A stretch of 35,763 bases of DNA from an uncultured Propionivibrio sp. (lineage in GTDB: Bacteria > Pseudomonadota > Gammaproteobacteria > Burkholderiales > Rhodocyclaceae), in the NCBI GenBank assembly GCA_937923255.1, contig CALAIL010000075.1:1-35763 (forward strand), written 5' to 3'. The stretch's first letter is position 1. Every line of letters begins with the position of its first letter. The notes under the pieces are model-generated. The model saw only the letters and a program-made list of their open reading frames with translations. It had not been told where the DNA came from and made no database searches. Of this stretch, positions 1 through 9,034 are shown one piece after another. Both the position numbers and the translations under genes were made by a program.

Positions 1-2
1 TG

Positions 3-320
3 GCGCACCGGCCGCGCATCGTTTTTGCCGATGAACCGGCCGCACATCTGGATATGCCGCATCAACACCTGGTTTTGCGCCTGTTGCGCAAATATGCAAG
101 AACGCAGACTGTGCTCATCGTCCTGCATGATTTACATCTGGCCAGCCGTTATTGTGATCGCCTCGCCCTGTTCGCTGGCGGCAAGCTCGTCGCCAGCGAC
201 ACGCCAGCACGCGTCCTGACGCCAGAAATACTCGATCCGGTATATGGCGTCTCAACCATCCAGGCACACGTCGATGGTTGGACGTTCTACACGGTGCGCG
301 ACGACATCGCTTGCCCCTGA
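3..320 (+). CDS. ABC importer ATP-binding protein, C-terminal part (FecE/BtuD/HmuV type)
   Basis: This is the last 105 residues of an ABC transporter ATPase; the gene begins outside the window. The visible part has the Walker B segment (IVFADEP followed by AAHLD, which is the D-loop) and the switch histidine in LIVLHDLHLA. It then has the short tail typical of the FecE/BtuD/HmuV family, which powers uptake of ferric siderophores, haem or cobalamin at the inner membrane. The HDL-LASRYCDR segment and the 'G-G-LVASDTPARVLTPEIL' tail fit that family closely. The substrate cannot be read from this fragment. The usual partner permease and binding protein would lie upstream, outside the window. No terminator is obvious on the plus strand after the stop codon. 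Confidence 0.85.
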   Translation, partial: AHRPRIVFADEPAAHLDMPHQHLVLRLLRKYARTQTVLIVLHDLHLASRYCDRLALFAGGKLVASDTPARVLTPEILDPVYGVSTIQAHVDGWTFYTVRDDIACP

Positions 321-370
321 TTTTTACCTGATTGACCGGGACCACTTTGTCAGGCAAAAAGGTTCTGCCC

Positions 371-397
371 AAGAAAAAGCTCGCCGGAGCGAGCTTT
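371..397 (-). terminator. Rho-independent terminator of the tRNA-Lys pair
   Basis: A perfect 9-bp stem (AAAGCTCGC, 376-384, with GCGAGCTTT, 389-397) closes a 4-base CGGA loop. Read on the minus strand it is followed by a run of T (complement of 374-378), as expected for an intrinsic terminator. It lies about 40 bp downstream of the second tRNA. Confidence 0.7.
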
Positions 398-435
398 GAT
401 CAATGAATCAACTATGTATTTTTTACAAAAAATTT

Positions 436-511
436 TGGTAGGGCGTATAGGGATCGAACCTATGACAAACGGATTAAGAGTCCGCTGCTCTACCAACTGA
501 GCTAACGCCCC
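436..511 (-). tRNA. tRNA-Lys (anticodon CTT)
   Basis: The full 76-nt cloverleaf with an encoded CCA (436-438) can be drawn by eye. The acceptor stem GGGGCGT pairs with ACGCCCT, with a G-U at the first pair. The D arm carries AGCTCAGTTGGTAGAGC. The anticodon stem GCGGA/TCCGT encloses the loop CTCTTAA, so the anticodon is CTT and decodes AAG. The T arm contains GGTTCGATCC. It is the second gene of a two-tRNA transcript. Confidence 0.96.
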
Positions 512-568
512 ACTGTTTGCGCCATTTTACACCGACAGAATCCTTAGAAGGATCGCAAAGACGGCTAA

Positions 569-644
569 TGGTAGGTCGGGGGAGATTCGAACTCCCGACC
601 AACGGATTAAAAGTCCGCTGCTCTACCGACTGAGCTACCGACCC
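569..644 (-). tRNA. tRNA-Lys (anticodon TTT)
   Basis: A 76-nt cloverleaf with encoded CCA (569-571). The acceptor stem GGGTCGG pairs with CCGACCT. The anticodon stem GCGGA/TCCGT encloses the loop CTTTTAA, giving anticodon TTT, and the T arm carries AGTTCGAAT. It differs from its neighbour mainly in the acceptor and T arms. It is promoter-proximal, about 10-15 nt from the predicted start of transcription. Confidence 0.96.
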
Positions 645-659
645 AAAAACAAGCGTGGG

Positions 660-688
660 ATTGTAGAGACTCCGCCTATCTCTGTCAA
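660..688 (-). promoter_or_regulatory. Sigma-70 promoter of the tRNA-Lys pair
   Basis: On the minus strand there is a perfect -35 TTGACA (683-688), a 17-bp spacer, and a -10 TACAAT (660-665) that matches the consensus at five of six positions. It points straight at the tRNA genes. Confidence 0.85.
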
Positions 689-790
689 CGGATAGCCCCT
701 ATTGACACCGGCTGCCAAGGACTTCGCCAGCGTACTCACGGTAAACGGTATGGTTTTCCACTCTGGCACAGGTCTGTACCGAGAGATTCG

Positions 791-1480
791 TCAAACCCGA
801 TAGACTGTTGGATCAGCCACGCCTGCCGCGATAAAACCCTTATGGCGCAAGCAGCAGGCATCACAGCGGCCGCAGGCACGGCCAACGTCATCGGCCTGAT
901 AGCAGGAAACCGTCAATGCATAATCGACGCCGAGATCGATGCCACGGCGAATAATTTCCGCCTTTGAAAGATTGACCAGAGGCGCATGAATATGCAATTT
1001 GGCGCCTTCAACGGCGGCCTTGGTCGCCAGATTGGCCATACGTTCAAACGCTCCGACAAACTCTGGCCGACAATCAGGATAGCCGGAATAGTCAACGGCA
1101 TTGACCCCAATGAAAATATCCCGGCTACCCAACACTTCGGCCCAGGCCAGCGCCAGTGAGAGCATGATGGTGTTGCGCGCGGGTACGTAAGTCACCGGGA
1201 TGCCGGCTTGCACGCCATCCGTCGGCACGGCAATAGCATCGTCGGTCAGCGCGGACCCGCCAAAACTGGCCAGATCAAGCCGCAAGGTACGATGCTCGCG
1301 TGCGCCAAAATACTTGGCTACCCGTCCGGCAGCTTCCAGTTCAGCGCGATGTCGCTGACCATAATCAAGCGACAGGCAATAACAGTCGTAGCCTTGATGT
1401 CGGGCAATGGCCAGAGACGTCGCGGAATCAAGGCCGCCGGAAAGCAAGATGACAGCCGGCGGCGAAATCGATGGATTCAT
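791..1480 (-). CDS. queC: 7-cyano-7-deazaguanine (preQ0) synthase QueC
   Basis: QueC converts 7-carboxy-7-deazaguanine to preQ0 with ATP and ammonia, on the route to the tRNA base queuosine. The 229-residue protein has the PP-loop ATP-binding motif SGGLDS at residues 14-19, followed by the conserved SLDYGQRH segment. The zinc-binding cysteines are at about 193, 203, 206 and 209 (SCYQ, then CGRCDACC). The length is normal for the family. It lies downstream of queE with a gap of about 65 bp and is the last gene of the long tol-pal-que cluster. The annotated ATG has only a weak ribosome binding site. No preQ1 riboswitch is visible in front of the pair. Confidence 0.95.
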   Translation of the reverse strand: MNPSISPPAVILLSGGLDSATSLAIARHQGYDCYCLSLDYGQRHRAELEAAGRVAKYFGAREHRTLRLDLASFGGSALTDDAIAVPTDGVQAGIPVTYVPARNTIMLSLALAWAEVLGSRDIFIGVNAVDYSGYPDCRPEFVGAFERMANLATKAAVEGAKLHIHAPLVNLSKAEIIRRGIDLGVDYALTVSCYQADDVGRACGRCDACCLRHKGFIAAGVADPTVYRV

Positions 1481-1545
1481 GGGTTTCGGTAATAGACGAT
1501 GGGTTGGGAAGTATAAAGATGTATGGTGATGAGTCAGGCGATTTT

Positions 1546-2202
1546 TTACTTACCCGGCGCCTCACCCCACAGCAGGCGATGAAGCTGAACCTGCAAACGC
1601 ACGGGTAGCCGGTCGGCAAGAATCCACTCTGCCAGGGTTTGTGGCGACAGCGTATTCTGTACCGGAGAAAGTAGGATGGGGCAACAGCCGGCAAGCTGGT
1701 GTTCAACGACGATACAGCGCATCCAGTCGTAATCTGCCCGATCGGCAATGACAAATTTAAGCTCATCGTCCTGCCTGAGCAGGCGCAGATTTTCCCAGCA
1801 ATTTTTTGTACTTTCTCCGGAAGACGGCGGCTTAAGATCGACGATGCGGGAAACGCGCGCATCAACTTCGCCGACAGGCAACGCCCCGGAAGTTTCTAGC
1901 GAAACATCGTAACCGGCATCACACAAAGCGGTGAGCAGCTTCAGGCAATTTTTTTGTGCCAGGGGTTCGCCGCCCGTCACGCACACGTAGCGCGGTGCAT
2001 AAGCGGCAACTTGTGCCAGAATTTCTTCTAATGAGAATGTTCTGCCACCAGTAAATGCGTACGTGGTATCACACCAAGAACAGCGCAGCGGGCAACCGGT
2101 CAGACGCACAAAAACTGTCGGCAACCCGACACGCGTCGTTTCCCCTTGCAGAGAATAGAAGATCTCGCTGATCCTCAGCGTCAACGCCTTGTTGTGCCGC
2201 AC
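1546..2202 (-). CDS. queE: 7-carboxy-7-deazaguanine synthase QueE (radical SAM)
   Basis: QueE rearranges 6-carboxy-tetrahydropterin into 7-carboxy-7-deazaguanine by radical SAM chemistry. The protein has the substrate-binding start EIFYSLQGE and the iron-sulphur motif C37-x3-C41-x2-C44 (CPLRCSWC), the form used by standard QueE. It also has the SAM-contacting VTGGEPLAQ segment. At 218 residues it is normal in length. It begins 14 bp after the cpoB stop, so it is probably co-transcribed with the Tol-Pal genes, an arrangement common in proteobacteria. Confidence 0.94.
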   Translation of the reverse strand: MRHNKALTLRISEIFYSLQGETTRVGLPTVFVRLTGCPLRCSWCDTTYAFTGGRTFSLEEILAQVAAYAPRYVCVTGGEPLAQKNCLKLLTALCDAGYDVSLETSGALPVGEVDARVSRIVDLKPPSSGESTKNCWENLRLLRQDDELKFVIADRADYDWMRCIVVEHQLAGCCPILLSPVQNTLSPQTLAEWILADRLPVRLQVQLHRLLWGEAPGK

Positions 2203-2216
2203 TACAAAGCACCAGG

Positions 2217-3065
2217 CTATTTTTTCAGGCTTTGTCTGGCCGTACCCGCTGCCGCACTGCTCGGATATCTGGCAACGAGGCTTTCAAGCGTTGCCTTGGC
2301 ACTTTTGGTATCGCCCAATTCCTGCTGGCAGGTCGCTACACCGAGCAATGAATCCGGTGCTTTTGCATGTTTTGGCCATTTCGCGGCAACCTGCTTATGC
2401 ACCTCAATCGCTTTCCGGCAATTATGCAGCGTGTAGTAGGCATTGCCGAGCCAGTAACGCGCGCTCGGCGCTAAGGTGCTATCTGGATATTTTTTACCAA
2501 ACGCTTCAAAAGCGTTGGCGGCTTCCTTAACCTTATTGGCACGGAAATGATTCAGCGCGGCTTCATATTCACGCGACTCGGCTATAGGATCGCCCCCCCC
2601 AGACTGCGCTCTTGTTCGTTCGCCGCCCGCAGGCGTACTGGCACGCGGCGCAGGAGGAATTTCTTCTTCTCCCGGAGCCCCCGGAACAGCGCCGGCGTCG
2701 CCGCCCTCACTCGTGCCCTCGAACTTGCGCAGGCGCCCGTCCAGATCGACATAGAAATCCTGCTGACGTTTCTTGGTCGCATCCAGTTCATACGTCAGCG
2801 TTTCAATTTCCCCACGCAAAGCAGCGTTTTCTTCGCGCAACATCTGGATCTGGTTGGCCAGCTCAATCTGCGCCTTGGACAGGACTTCGACGCGCTCATT
2901 GGTCTGAATTGACAGATCCTTGACTTGGCGACGCGCTTCGTCATCATCAAACAGGCCAGCATACGCGGGCTGCGCCAGCATGGCGGCCACCATCAGGCAG
3001 CCCGCCAAACTGGAGCGCATGCGCCGTCTTGCCTGCAAATCAGGATGAGGCAGGCGCATCGGCAT
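2217..3065 (-). CDS. cpoB: Cell division coordinator CpoB / YbgF (Tol-Pal associated TPR protein)
   Basis: A periplasmic protein that links Tol-Pal constriction to peptidoglycan synthesis in known relatives. The sequence has a signal peptide (hydrophobic GCLMVAAMLA, cleavage after QPAYA) and an N-terminal coiled coil of about 70 residues (ANQIQMLREENAALRGEIETL region). A Gly/Pro-rich linker follows, and then three tetratricopeptide-like repeats that include YEAALNHFRANKVKEA and YWLGNAYYTL. The frame stays open further upstream, but that part runs into pal. I place the start at the ATG 1 nt after the pal stop (3065); ATGs at 3059 and 3020 are also possible. It ends 14 bp before queE. Confidence 0.9.
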   Translation of the reverse strand: MPMRLPHPDLQARRRMRSSLAGCLMVAAMLAQPAYAGLFDDDEARRQVKDLSIQTNERVEVLSKAQIELANQIQMLREENAALRGEIETLTYELDATKKRQQDFYVDLDGRLRKFEGTSEGGDAGAVPGAPGEEEIPPAPRASTPAGGERTRAQSGGGDPIAESREYEAALNHFRANKVKEAANAFEAFGKKYPDSTLAPSARYWLGNAYYTLHNCRKAIEVHKQVAAKWPKHAKAPDSLLGVATCQQELGDTKSAKATLESLVARYPSSAAAGTARQSLKK

Positions 3066-3066
3066 C

Positions 3067-3585
3067 TCAGAACTCACCGCTATAAAGCATGTCGCTACGG
3101 CGGTTTTCTGCCCATGCCGCTTCGTCGTGCCCTTCACTTCTCGGTTTTTCCTCGCCCAGGCTGACCGATTCGACTTGATCTTCACGAACGCCGAGCATCA
3201 CCAGCATCCGTTTGACGGCATCGGCACGCTTCTGGCCGAGCGCCAGATTGTATTCACGACTGCCCCGCTCGTCGGTATTGCCTTGAATGAGCATCTTAAA
3301 CTGGCGGTTGTTGGACAGGAAGCGAGCATGCGCAGTCACCAATTCACGGTACTCATCCTTGACATCGAATCTGTCATAGTCGAAGAAAATGCTGCGTCGC
3401 GACAAAATACTTTTCGGGTCGGTCAGTTCGCGCGGCAGTTTGGAGCCATTGACATTACCCGCTTCGACTGTCGCCACCTTACCGCGACCATCTTCGACCG
3501 GCGCATTGGCCTGATCCGCATCAGGTGTCGATGAGCAACCAGCAATGAGCAGCGCCAGCAGCGCAGGAATAACGAGTTGTTTCAT
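3067..3585 (-). CDS. pal: Peptidoglycan-associated lipoprotein Pal
   Basis: An outer membrane lipoprotein that binds peptidoglycan and TolB. The start at 3585 is preceded by GGGAG and gives a lipoprotein signal peptide with lipobox LIAGC. The C-terminal OmpA-like domain shows FFDYDRFDVK, the diaminopimelate-binding region GNTDERGSREYNLALGQKRA, and the closing ENRRSDM. The mature N-terminus is a short Ser/Asp/Gly-rich linker. At 172 residues it matches the family. The tail SGEF after the usual end is a small extension. The frame is also open upstream of 3585, but without homology. Confidence 0.95.
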   Translation of the reverse strand: MKQLVIPALLALLIAGCSSTPDADQANAPVEDGRGKVATVEAGNVNGSKLPRELTDPKSILSRRSIFFDYDRFDVKDEYRELVTAHARFLSNNRQFKMLIQGNTDERGSREYNLALGQKRADAVKRMLVMLGVREDQVESVSLGEEKPRSEGHDEAAWAENRRSDMLYSGEF

Positions 3586-3625
3586 AATGAGGTACTCCCT
3601 TTGCGTCAAAAAAACAAATCTAGGC

Positions 3626-4930
3626 CTATTTATTGAATGGCCCCCAGGCGGGTTCACGCACATCGCCCGCCGAAATCGACAGCCGCTGTTTGACCCGACC
3701 GTCAATGGAAACCGCAGACAACACACCGCGTCCTCCCATTTCGGTTGCTATCAGAATCATCCGGCTATTGGGCGCAAAAGACGGCGATTCGTCCTTGCGC
3801 GAATCGGTTAGAACCTGAACCTGACGACTGGCAAGATCCATGACGGCAAGACGGAAGCCGCCATCGCGTCGCGAAATAAAGGCCAATGTCTTGCCATCCG
3901 GCGAAATACGCGGCGACACGTTATAACTGCCTTCAAAAGTCACGCGCTGGGCATCGCCACCATTGACGCCGGAACGGTAGATCTGCGGACTGCCTCCACG
4001 GTCGGAGGTAAAGTAAATCGACTGCCCATCCGGTGAAAATACCGGCTCGGTATTGATGCTGGCCCCAGAAGTCACGCGCCGCACGCCGGAACCATTGGCA
4101 TTGACCATAAAGATTTGCGAGCCGCCATCCTTGGAAAGCACGACCGCCAGACGCGAACCGTCAGGCGACCAGGCGGGCGCTGAATTCGACCCCTTAAAAT
4201 TGGCAACGACTGTGCGTTGGCCGCTGGCCAGCGAGTGCACGTAGATAATCGGCTTCTTATTTTCAAACGAAACATAAGCCAAGCGTGAACCATCAGGCGA
4301 CCAGACCGGCGAAATGATCGGTTCGCGCGAACGTAGAGCGACCTGGGCATTCTGCCCGTCAACATCAGCGATGAACAGCTCGTAGCGATGCTTGCCGCTC
4401 CTAACCACATAAGCAATACGCGTAGCAAAAAACCCCGGTTCGCCCGTCAGCGCCTCATAAATGGCATCAGCAATGCGGTGGCCGGTCGCCCGCAGCATCG
4501 ATGGCGAAGCGACAAACGCTGCGCCGGTCAGCGCCGATTCCTTATTGATGTCATACAAGCGGAAGCGCGCCTCCTGACGGCCATCCGCACTGCCGCCGAT
4601 GCTACCCGCCGCCAAAGCGTCCGCACCACGGCCTTTCCAGTCGGCAAAATTGGGCGGTGTCGTTTCAGTCATTGAAACGCCGCTCGCATTAATCATCTGG
4701 AATAACCCGCAACGTTCCAGATCAGCTCTCACAACCCCCGTGAGCGTTTGCGATGCCCGCGCGTCACCACCAAAATCGGCAATGGCAACGGGAATTTTAT
4801 TGGCGCCGCCGCCGGTAATTTCAATACTTAACTGCGCCGAAGCCGGTACATGAAAAGACAACACGGCGGCATAACACGCCATTGCCGCAGCACTCCGGAG
4901 ACGCGCACCAAATCTTTGCATCAAAAGCAT
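3626..4930 (-). CDS. tolB: Tol-Pal system beta-propeller protein TolB
   Basis: A periplasmic protein that shuttles between Pal and the inner-membrane Tol complex. The protein has a signal peptide ending in PASA, an N-terminal alpha/beta domain (IEITGGGANKIPVAIADF), and a C-terminal six-bladed propeller. The propeller is visible as repeated 'SPDGSRLAYVSF', 'SPDGQSIYFTSDRGG' and 'SPDGKTLAFISRRDGG' blades. Starting at the ATG at 4930 (or 4921) gives 434 (or 431) residues, the normal length. The longer frame to 5029 adds a stretch without signal-peptide character. There is no strong ribosome binding site. The gap to pal is 40 bp and to tolA about 135 bp. Confidence 0.94.
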   Translation of the reverse strand: MLLMQRFGARLRSAAAMACYAAVLSFHVPASAQLSIEITGGGANKIPVAIADFGGDARASQTLTGVVRADLERCGLFQMINASGVSMTETTPPNFADWKGRGADALAAGSIGGSADGRQEARFRLYDINKESALTGAAFVASPSMLRATGHRIADAIYEALTGEPGFFATRIAYVVRSGKHRYELFIADVDGQNAQVALRSREPIISPVWSPDGSRLAYVSFENKKPIIYVHSLASGQRTVVANFKGSNSAPAWSPDGSRLAVVLSKDGGSQIFMVNANGSGVRRVTSGASINTEPVFSPDGQSIYFTSDRGGSPQIYRSGVNGGDAQRVTFEGSYNVSPRISPDGKTLAFISRRDGGFRLAVMDLASRQVQVLTDSRKDESPSFAPNSRMILIATEMGGRGVLSAVSIDGRVKQRLSISAGDVREPAWGPFNK

Positions 4931-5065
4931 AGTCAAGGATACGAAATAATGTGCAAAAAAACTAAAAGATGGCCGATTATAGCTTTCTGGTATGACAAAT
5001 GTCCGTAACGAAGCGTAATCTTTGCGCACACTCCCTGATCCAAAGCCATGACGGCCGGCTAAAGC

Positions 5066-5965
5066 CTAATCGAGCGGCCGGAATCTGAGCTCCAGTTCGC
5101 GCTGGAACAGGCTCGGATCATCAGGCTTGGGCAGCGGCGAGGATTTTTTGATCGCACGCACAATGGCTTCATCGTAGGCCCGGTGGCCGCTGGAGCGAAC
5201 CATGCGCGGCTCACCGACAATATCGCCGCTCGGCAACTGCCTGACGATAAAAACGGCCTCCGGGTTGCCCGGAATATTTGGTGGTATGACGACATTAGGG
5301 CGCACTTTGGCAATAACCCTGTCTATATATTTCTGCATCCCGCGTGCGTTACCGTGCCCGCCGGCAGCCCCTCCTGCCGCACCGCCAGAAGGCGAACCAT
5401 CATGAGTGCCCGACTCAGCGCCAAGCTGGGCCGCAATGCGGTCACTGGCCGCCGCGCGCGCGTCCTGGGCGGCACGTTGCCGCGACCGTTGCTGGGACTG
5501 TTTAAGCTCGCGATTAAGTTCATCGGCCAAACTGCGCGGTTTCAGCAGCGGCTCAGGTTTTTTAGGCTCTGGCTTAGGCTCCGGTTTCGGTTCTGGCTTG
5601 GGTTCCGGCTTCGGATCGGGTTTCTTCGGTTCCGGAACAGGCTTTTTCTCATCCTTGACAGCAATATCCGGCTTCACCGGCTCGACCCTGGGCTCGGGTT
5701 TAGGTTCCGGCTTCGGCGTCGGTTTGGGTTCCGGCTTCGGTTCGGAGACGGGTTCAGGTTTTGGCGCAGGTGGCGCCGACGACCGGGATCCCGACGTAGC
5801 GGCCGGCAGAGAACCGCCCCACAATTCGACGGCCACGGCTGACGGCGCCTGCCGCTTCCATTGCACGCCAAAAAACAGGGCGCCCGCCAGCAGAAGATGC
5901 ACAAGCGCGGCCAGCGCCAGCGCTGCCGGGCTGAAACGTTCTTCTTCGGGGCGGGAGAAATACAT
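5066..5965 (-). CDS. tolA: TolA / TonB-like energy-transducing protein
   Basis: It spans the periplasm and carries proton-motive force from TolQR to TolB/Pal. The sequence shows one N-terminal membrane segment (about residues 14-36). A long Pro/Lys/Glu repeat tract of the PEPKPEPK type covers roughly residues 70-145. A Gln/Arg/Ala-rich charged helix comes next, and then a C-terminal TonB/TolA domain ([17 protein letters not shown]...[10 protein letters not shown]). The tract is made of near-repeats of a 6-bp unit and could vary in length by slippage. I chose the ATG at 5965; a GTG two codons upstream is equally open. TolA is assigned over TonB from its place between tolR and tolB. Confidence 0.9.
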   Translation of the reverse strand: MYFSRPEEERFSPAALALAALVHLLLAGALFFGVQWKRQAPSAVAVELWGGSLPAATSGSRSSAPPAPKPEPVSEPKPEPKPTPKPEPKPEPRVEPVKPDIAVKDEKKPVPEPKKPDPKPEPKPEPKPEPKPEPKKPEPLLKPRSLADELNRELKQSQQRSRQRAAQDARAAASDRIAAQLGAESGTHDGSPSGGAAGGAAGGHGNARGMQKYIDRVIAKVRPNVVIPPNIPGNPEAVFIVRQLPSGDIVGEPRMVRSSGHRAYDEAIVRAIKKSSPLPKPDDPSLFQRELELRFRPLD

Positions 5966-6003
5966 ATCCACGGCGTTTCACCCGATGCGGTAGCCCGCCA
6001 AAA

Positions 6004-6408
6004 TCATTGACCCGTCGGCTGCACGAGCAGGCCGACACGCTTGACCTGCTGGCGTTGCAGTTCGTCCATCACGCTGAGCACGGCTTCGTATTTGACGCGC
6101 TTGTCACCGACGATCAGCACCGGCTGTTCCGGATTATCGCGCTGCACAGCGACGATGGCCTGCGTCAGCTCCTGGCGGCTCATCGCCTGCTCGGATTTAC
6201 CCGGCAACGTCAGCGACAAGGCGCCATCCTCGCGGATATTTACCTGCACGGCTTTGTCCGGCGCCTGTGCGGCCTTGCCAACCGAAGGCACATCGATACT
6301 GGCGGTTGTCATCATCGGCGCCGTCACCATAAAGATGACGAGCAATACAAGCATCACGTCGATATACGGGACGACGTTGATTTCATTTTTCAGGCGGCGT
6401 TCGCGCAT
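6004..6408 (-). CDS. tolR: TolR, ExbD/TolR family proton-channel subunit
   Basis: An inner membrane protein that forms the proton-conducting complex with TolQ and TolA. The 134-residue protein has a short cytoplasmic start, a single membrane helix beginning NVVPYIDVMLVLLVIFMV with the essential aspartate at about residue 17, and a periplasmic domain of about 100 residues with GDKRVKYEAVLSVMD. Length and layout are normal. It follows tolQ with a 12-bp gap. Confidence 0.95.
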   Translation of the reverse strand: MRERRLKNEINVVPYIDVMLVLLVIFMVTAPMMTTASIDVPSVGKAAQAPDKAVQVNIREDGALSLTLPGKSEQAMSRQELTQAIVAVQRDNPEQPVLIVGDKRVKYEAVLSVMDELQRQQVKRVGLLVQPTGQ

Positions 6409-6420
6409 CGCGTGTACTCC

Positions 6421-7098
6421 TTAGCGCATCTGCCGTTGCAGAATATTGGAAAACTCTTCCATAAACGATTCGAAGCGCGTCGCCAGGCGATCGATCTCGT
6501 GTGAAAAGCGGTTATAAGCGACCACGGCTGGAATCGCGGCAAACAGACCGATCGCCGTCGCCACAAGCGCTTCGGCAATGCCAGGCGCAACCGCCGACAG
6601 CGTGGCCTGTCCGACATTGGAAAGACCACGGAAAGCATGCATGATGCCCCACACCGTCCCGAACAGGCCGACGTAAGGGCTGACCGACCCCGCCGAAGCG
6701 AGAAAAGCCAGATGCGCGTCGATCGCGTCGACCTCGCGCTGGTAGGTGGCGCGCATGGCGCGGCGCGAACCGTCGATCACGTCTTTCGGGTCGAGGTTTT
6801 TCTGACTCCGGAGCTTGGTGAATTCGCGGAAGCCCGCTTCAAAGATGCGTTCCATACTGCCGATGTCATGCCGGTGATTGATGGCGCTCTGATACAGGGT
6901 ATTGAGGTCGCCGCCGCTCCAGAAATCGCGCTCAAACTCCTCGGTCTGCACGCGCGCTTTTTTAACGGCGAACCATTTGCGGAAAATGTAGTACCAGGAA
7001 ATAAAGGACACCCCCGCCAGCAGTAGCATAACCGCCTGAACGACGGCACTGGCATTGAGAATCAGGTGGAGAATCGAGAGGTCTTGCGAAACGTTCAT
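6421..7098 (-). CDS. tolQ: TolQ, MotA/TolQ/ExbB family proton-channel subunit
   Basis: An integral membrane protein, the scaffold of the TolQRA motor. Three membrane segments are visible, at about residues 15-38, 132-155 and 170-195. The conserved ASAGSVSPYVGLFGTVWGIM and the GLFAAIPAVVAYNRF region of the family are both present. The 225-residue length is normal. Its start overlaps the ybgC stop by 4 nt (ATGA), so translation is probably coupled. Confidence 0.95.
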   Translation of the reverse strand: MNVSQDLSILHLILNASAVVQAVMLLLAGVSFISWYYIFRKWFAVKKARVQTEEFERDFWSGGDLNTLYQSAINHRHDIGSMERIFEAGFREFTKLRSQKNLDPKDVIDGSRRAMRATYQREVDAIDAHLAFLASAGSVSPYVGLFGTVWGIMHAFRGLSNVGQATLSAVAPGIAEALVATAIGLFAAIPAVVAYNRFSHEIDRLATRFESFMEEFSNILQRQMR

Positions 7099-7640
7099 TG
7101 GCAGGCTTCCAACTGAGCGCGCATCGGCGCGGGGATAGAGATGATCTTCATCTTTGCGGCATTGACACAGACAACTTGGGTTCTGGCGGTGAGTAACAAC
7201 GCCTCGGACGCACTTGAATCTTCGGCCAGATCGTCCGGGTTACGCTGCGGGTCGATACGGCGAATGCGCTGGCGCAAGAACAGCTGGGCGCGCGTGACCT
7301 TTTCCAGCGCGAGGTCGACCGACAGGATATCGTCGAGCCGCGCCGGCTTCAGATAATCCAGGCTGACGCTGCGCACGACGAAGGCAATGCCCGGCGCGCG
7401 CAGCAGCGCGCTCTGATCGTAGCCGAGTGCGCGCAGCCACTCGGTACGGCAACGCTCAAGAAACTTCAGGTAGTTCGCGTAATAGACGACGCCACCGGCA
7501 TCAGTATCCTCGTAATACACACGAACCGCCACGGAGAACCTCTCCGGAGCGGGCAGACCAGAAGATGGCGCGGAACATGAGCGGGAAAGCGGCCCGGGAA
7601 GCGGTGTGGACAAGAGCTTCTCACCTGCAGACAACATCAT
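7095..7640 (-). CDS. ybgC: YbgC, acyl-CoA thioesterase of the Tol-Pal operon (hot-dog fold)
   Basis: A cytoplasmic hot-dog thioesterase, the usual first gene of the tol-pal operon. It carries the family motif YEDTDAGGVVYYANY at residues 43-57, followed by FLERCRTEWLRALG. The annotated start (ATG ATG at 7640) gives about 38 residues before the usual N-terminal strand, rich in Ser/Pro/Leu. That extension has no counterpart in typical YbgC, so the real start may lie further in, although no good internal ATG is seen. The stop overlaps tolQ by 4 nt. Confidence 0.9.
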   Translation of the reverse strand: MMLSAGEKLLSTPLPGPLSRSCSAPSSGLPAPERFSVAVRVYYEDTDAGGVVYYANYLKFLERCRTEWLRALGYDQSALLRAPGIAFVVRSVSLDYLKPARLDDILSVDLALEKVTRAQLFLRQRIRRIDPQRNPDDLAEDSSASEALLLTARTQVVCVNAAKMKIISIPAPMRAQLEACQ

Positions 7641-7809
7641 GGGAGCGGATTTTATCGTACACCGCAGCGTCCTGCTGTTTGCCGCCTGTGTGGTTCATGC
7701 CGCAGCAATACGCCACAGACCGATTGTTGATTTGTGTTAGGCTTGCGCCATCGTTTACGCATCCTGCGGATTCGCTGCAAGACTGCCGCAGAACAGAAAG
7801 GGGGATCTT

Positions 7810-9033
7810 GTGCCGTCACAGATATTTCCCGCCTGGCCGCCGGCAATCGACCCGCTCGCCGTCGCCGCGCTCTCGCTTCTGGGCGCCATTATCATCGGGG
7901 AACTGTTCGCCCGCTTCCTGTCGTTGCCGCGCATCACCGGTTATTCCTTGACCGGCCTCGTCTGCGGCCCTGCCCTGCTCGGCTGGATCAGCGTGCACGA
8001 ACTCGCCGGTCTGCGCCTGCTGATTGACCTTGTGCTCGCCATGTTGCTGTTCGAAATCGGCATCCGCGTCAATCTGCGCTGGCTGCGCCATAACCCGCTG
8101 GTGCTGGTCAGCGGACTGCTCGAATCCCTGCTCGCTTTTGTCGCCGTATTTCTTGTCGTCCATTATCTCGGCTACACCCTGGAAACCGGCCTGGTTGCCG
8201 CGACCGTCGGGATGGCGACCTCGCCCGCCGTGGTGATGGCGATGATCGGACAGATCAAGGCGCGCGGCCAGGTGACGAATCGTCTGCTGATGCTGACCGC
8301 CCTCAATGTCACGCTGACCGTGCTGACGGCTCACGCCGTGCTTGGTTTCATCCACCACAGTTATGGCAACGACTGGATCACCGCCATCTGCCACCCGCTT
8401 TACCAGTTTTCCGGCTCGCTGCTGGTCGCTTACCTGCTCGCCAAAAGTTTTTACTGGCTGCGCCGTTGTTTCGACCCGGCGCGCGAGCAGTCGGCACTGA
8501 TGCTGTTCATTTTTCTCGCGCTCGCCATGACACTGCTGCAAGCCCTTAAACTGCCCGCGCTGCTGGCACCGCTGCTGGCCGGTATCATCGTTAAGCACAG
8601 CGACCCGCGGCCGCATCTCTGGCCGCAGCATTTCGGCTCGGTCGGCGGGGTTATGGTCATTTTGCTGTTCGTCATCATCGGCGCATCGCTTAACTGGCGT
8701 TCCCTTCAAACGGGCGTATGGATCGCGCTGCTGTTGATTGCTGTACGCGGCAGCGCCCAGTTACTCGGCGTGCTGCTGACGGGCAAACCCAGCGGGCTGT
8801 CGCTGCGCCAGTCGCTGGCATTGGGGATCAGCCTGGCGCCGATGTCGGGCGTGGCTTTCGTCCTCGCGGCCGACATCGGGCAGATTTTTCCCGCGCTCAA
8901 CGACGAACTCGAACCTGTCGTCATGGGCATGATCTTTATCCTGGAAATTCTGGGGCCGATCCTCATGCAACGCAGCCTGCGCTGGATCGACGAGGCGCAA
9001 AGTACGCGGCAACCTTGGAAACCCGGAGGATGA
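7810..9033 (+). CDS. Cation:proton antiporter, CPA2 (KefB/NapA-like) family, membrane domain only
   Basis: A polytopic membrane protein of 407 residues with about 12 hydrophobic segments, beginning [16 protein letters not shown]. It has CPA2 features such as [30 protein letters not shown] and [12 protein letters not shown]. The family exchanges Na+ or K+ for protons. It ends shortly after the last membrane segment, so the cytoplasmic RCK/TrkA-N domain that controls KefB and KefC is missing. The start is GTG, well served by the purine run AGGGGG just upstream. The stop lies 1 nt before the next ATG, so this is the first gene of a tight three-gene operon with a gamma-glutamyl ligase and hydrolase. 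The ion specificity is not evident. Confidence 0.88.
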   Translation: MPSQIFPAWPPAIDPLAVAALSLLGAIIIGELFARFLSLPRITGYSLTGLVCGPALLGWISVHELAGLRLLIDLVLAMLLFEIGIRVNLRWLRHNPLVLVSGLLESLLAFVAVFLVVHYLGYTLETGLVAATVGMATSPAVVMAMIGQIKARGQVTNRLLMLTALNVTLTVLTAHAVLGFIHHSYGNDWITAICHPLYQFSGSLLVAYLLAKSFYWLRRCFDPAREQSALMLFIFLALAMTLLQALKLPALLAPLLAGIIVKHSDPRPHLWPQHFGSVGGVMVILLFVIIGASLNWRSLQTGVWIALLLIAVRGSAQLLGVLLTGKPSGLSLRQSLALGISLAPMSGVAFVLAADIGQIFPALNDELEPVVMGMIFILEILGPILMQRSLRWIDEAQSTRQPWKPGG

Positions 9034-9034
9034 T

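Noticed and set aside
1481..2216. preQ1 riboswitch for the queE/queC genes
   Set aside because: The gaps before queE (14 bp) and queC (about 65 bp) are too short and lack a recognisable preQ1 aptamer.
5570..5760. Hexanucleotide-like repeat tract as a mobile or structural repeat
   Set aside because: It encodes the Pro/Lys/Glu linker of TolA, a normal feature of the protein.
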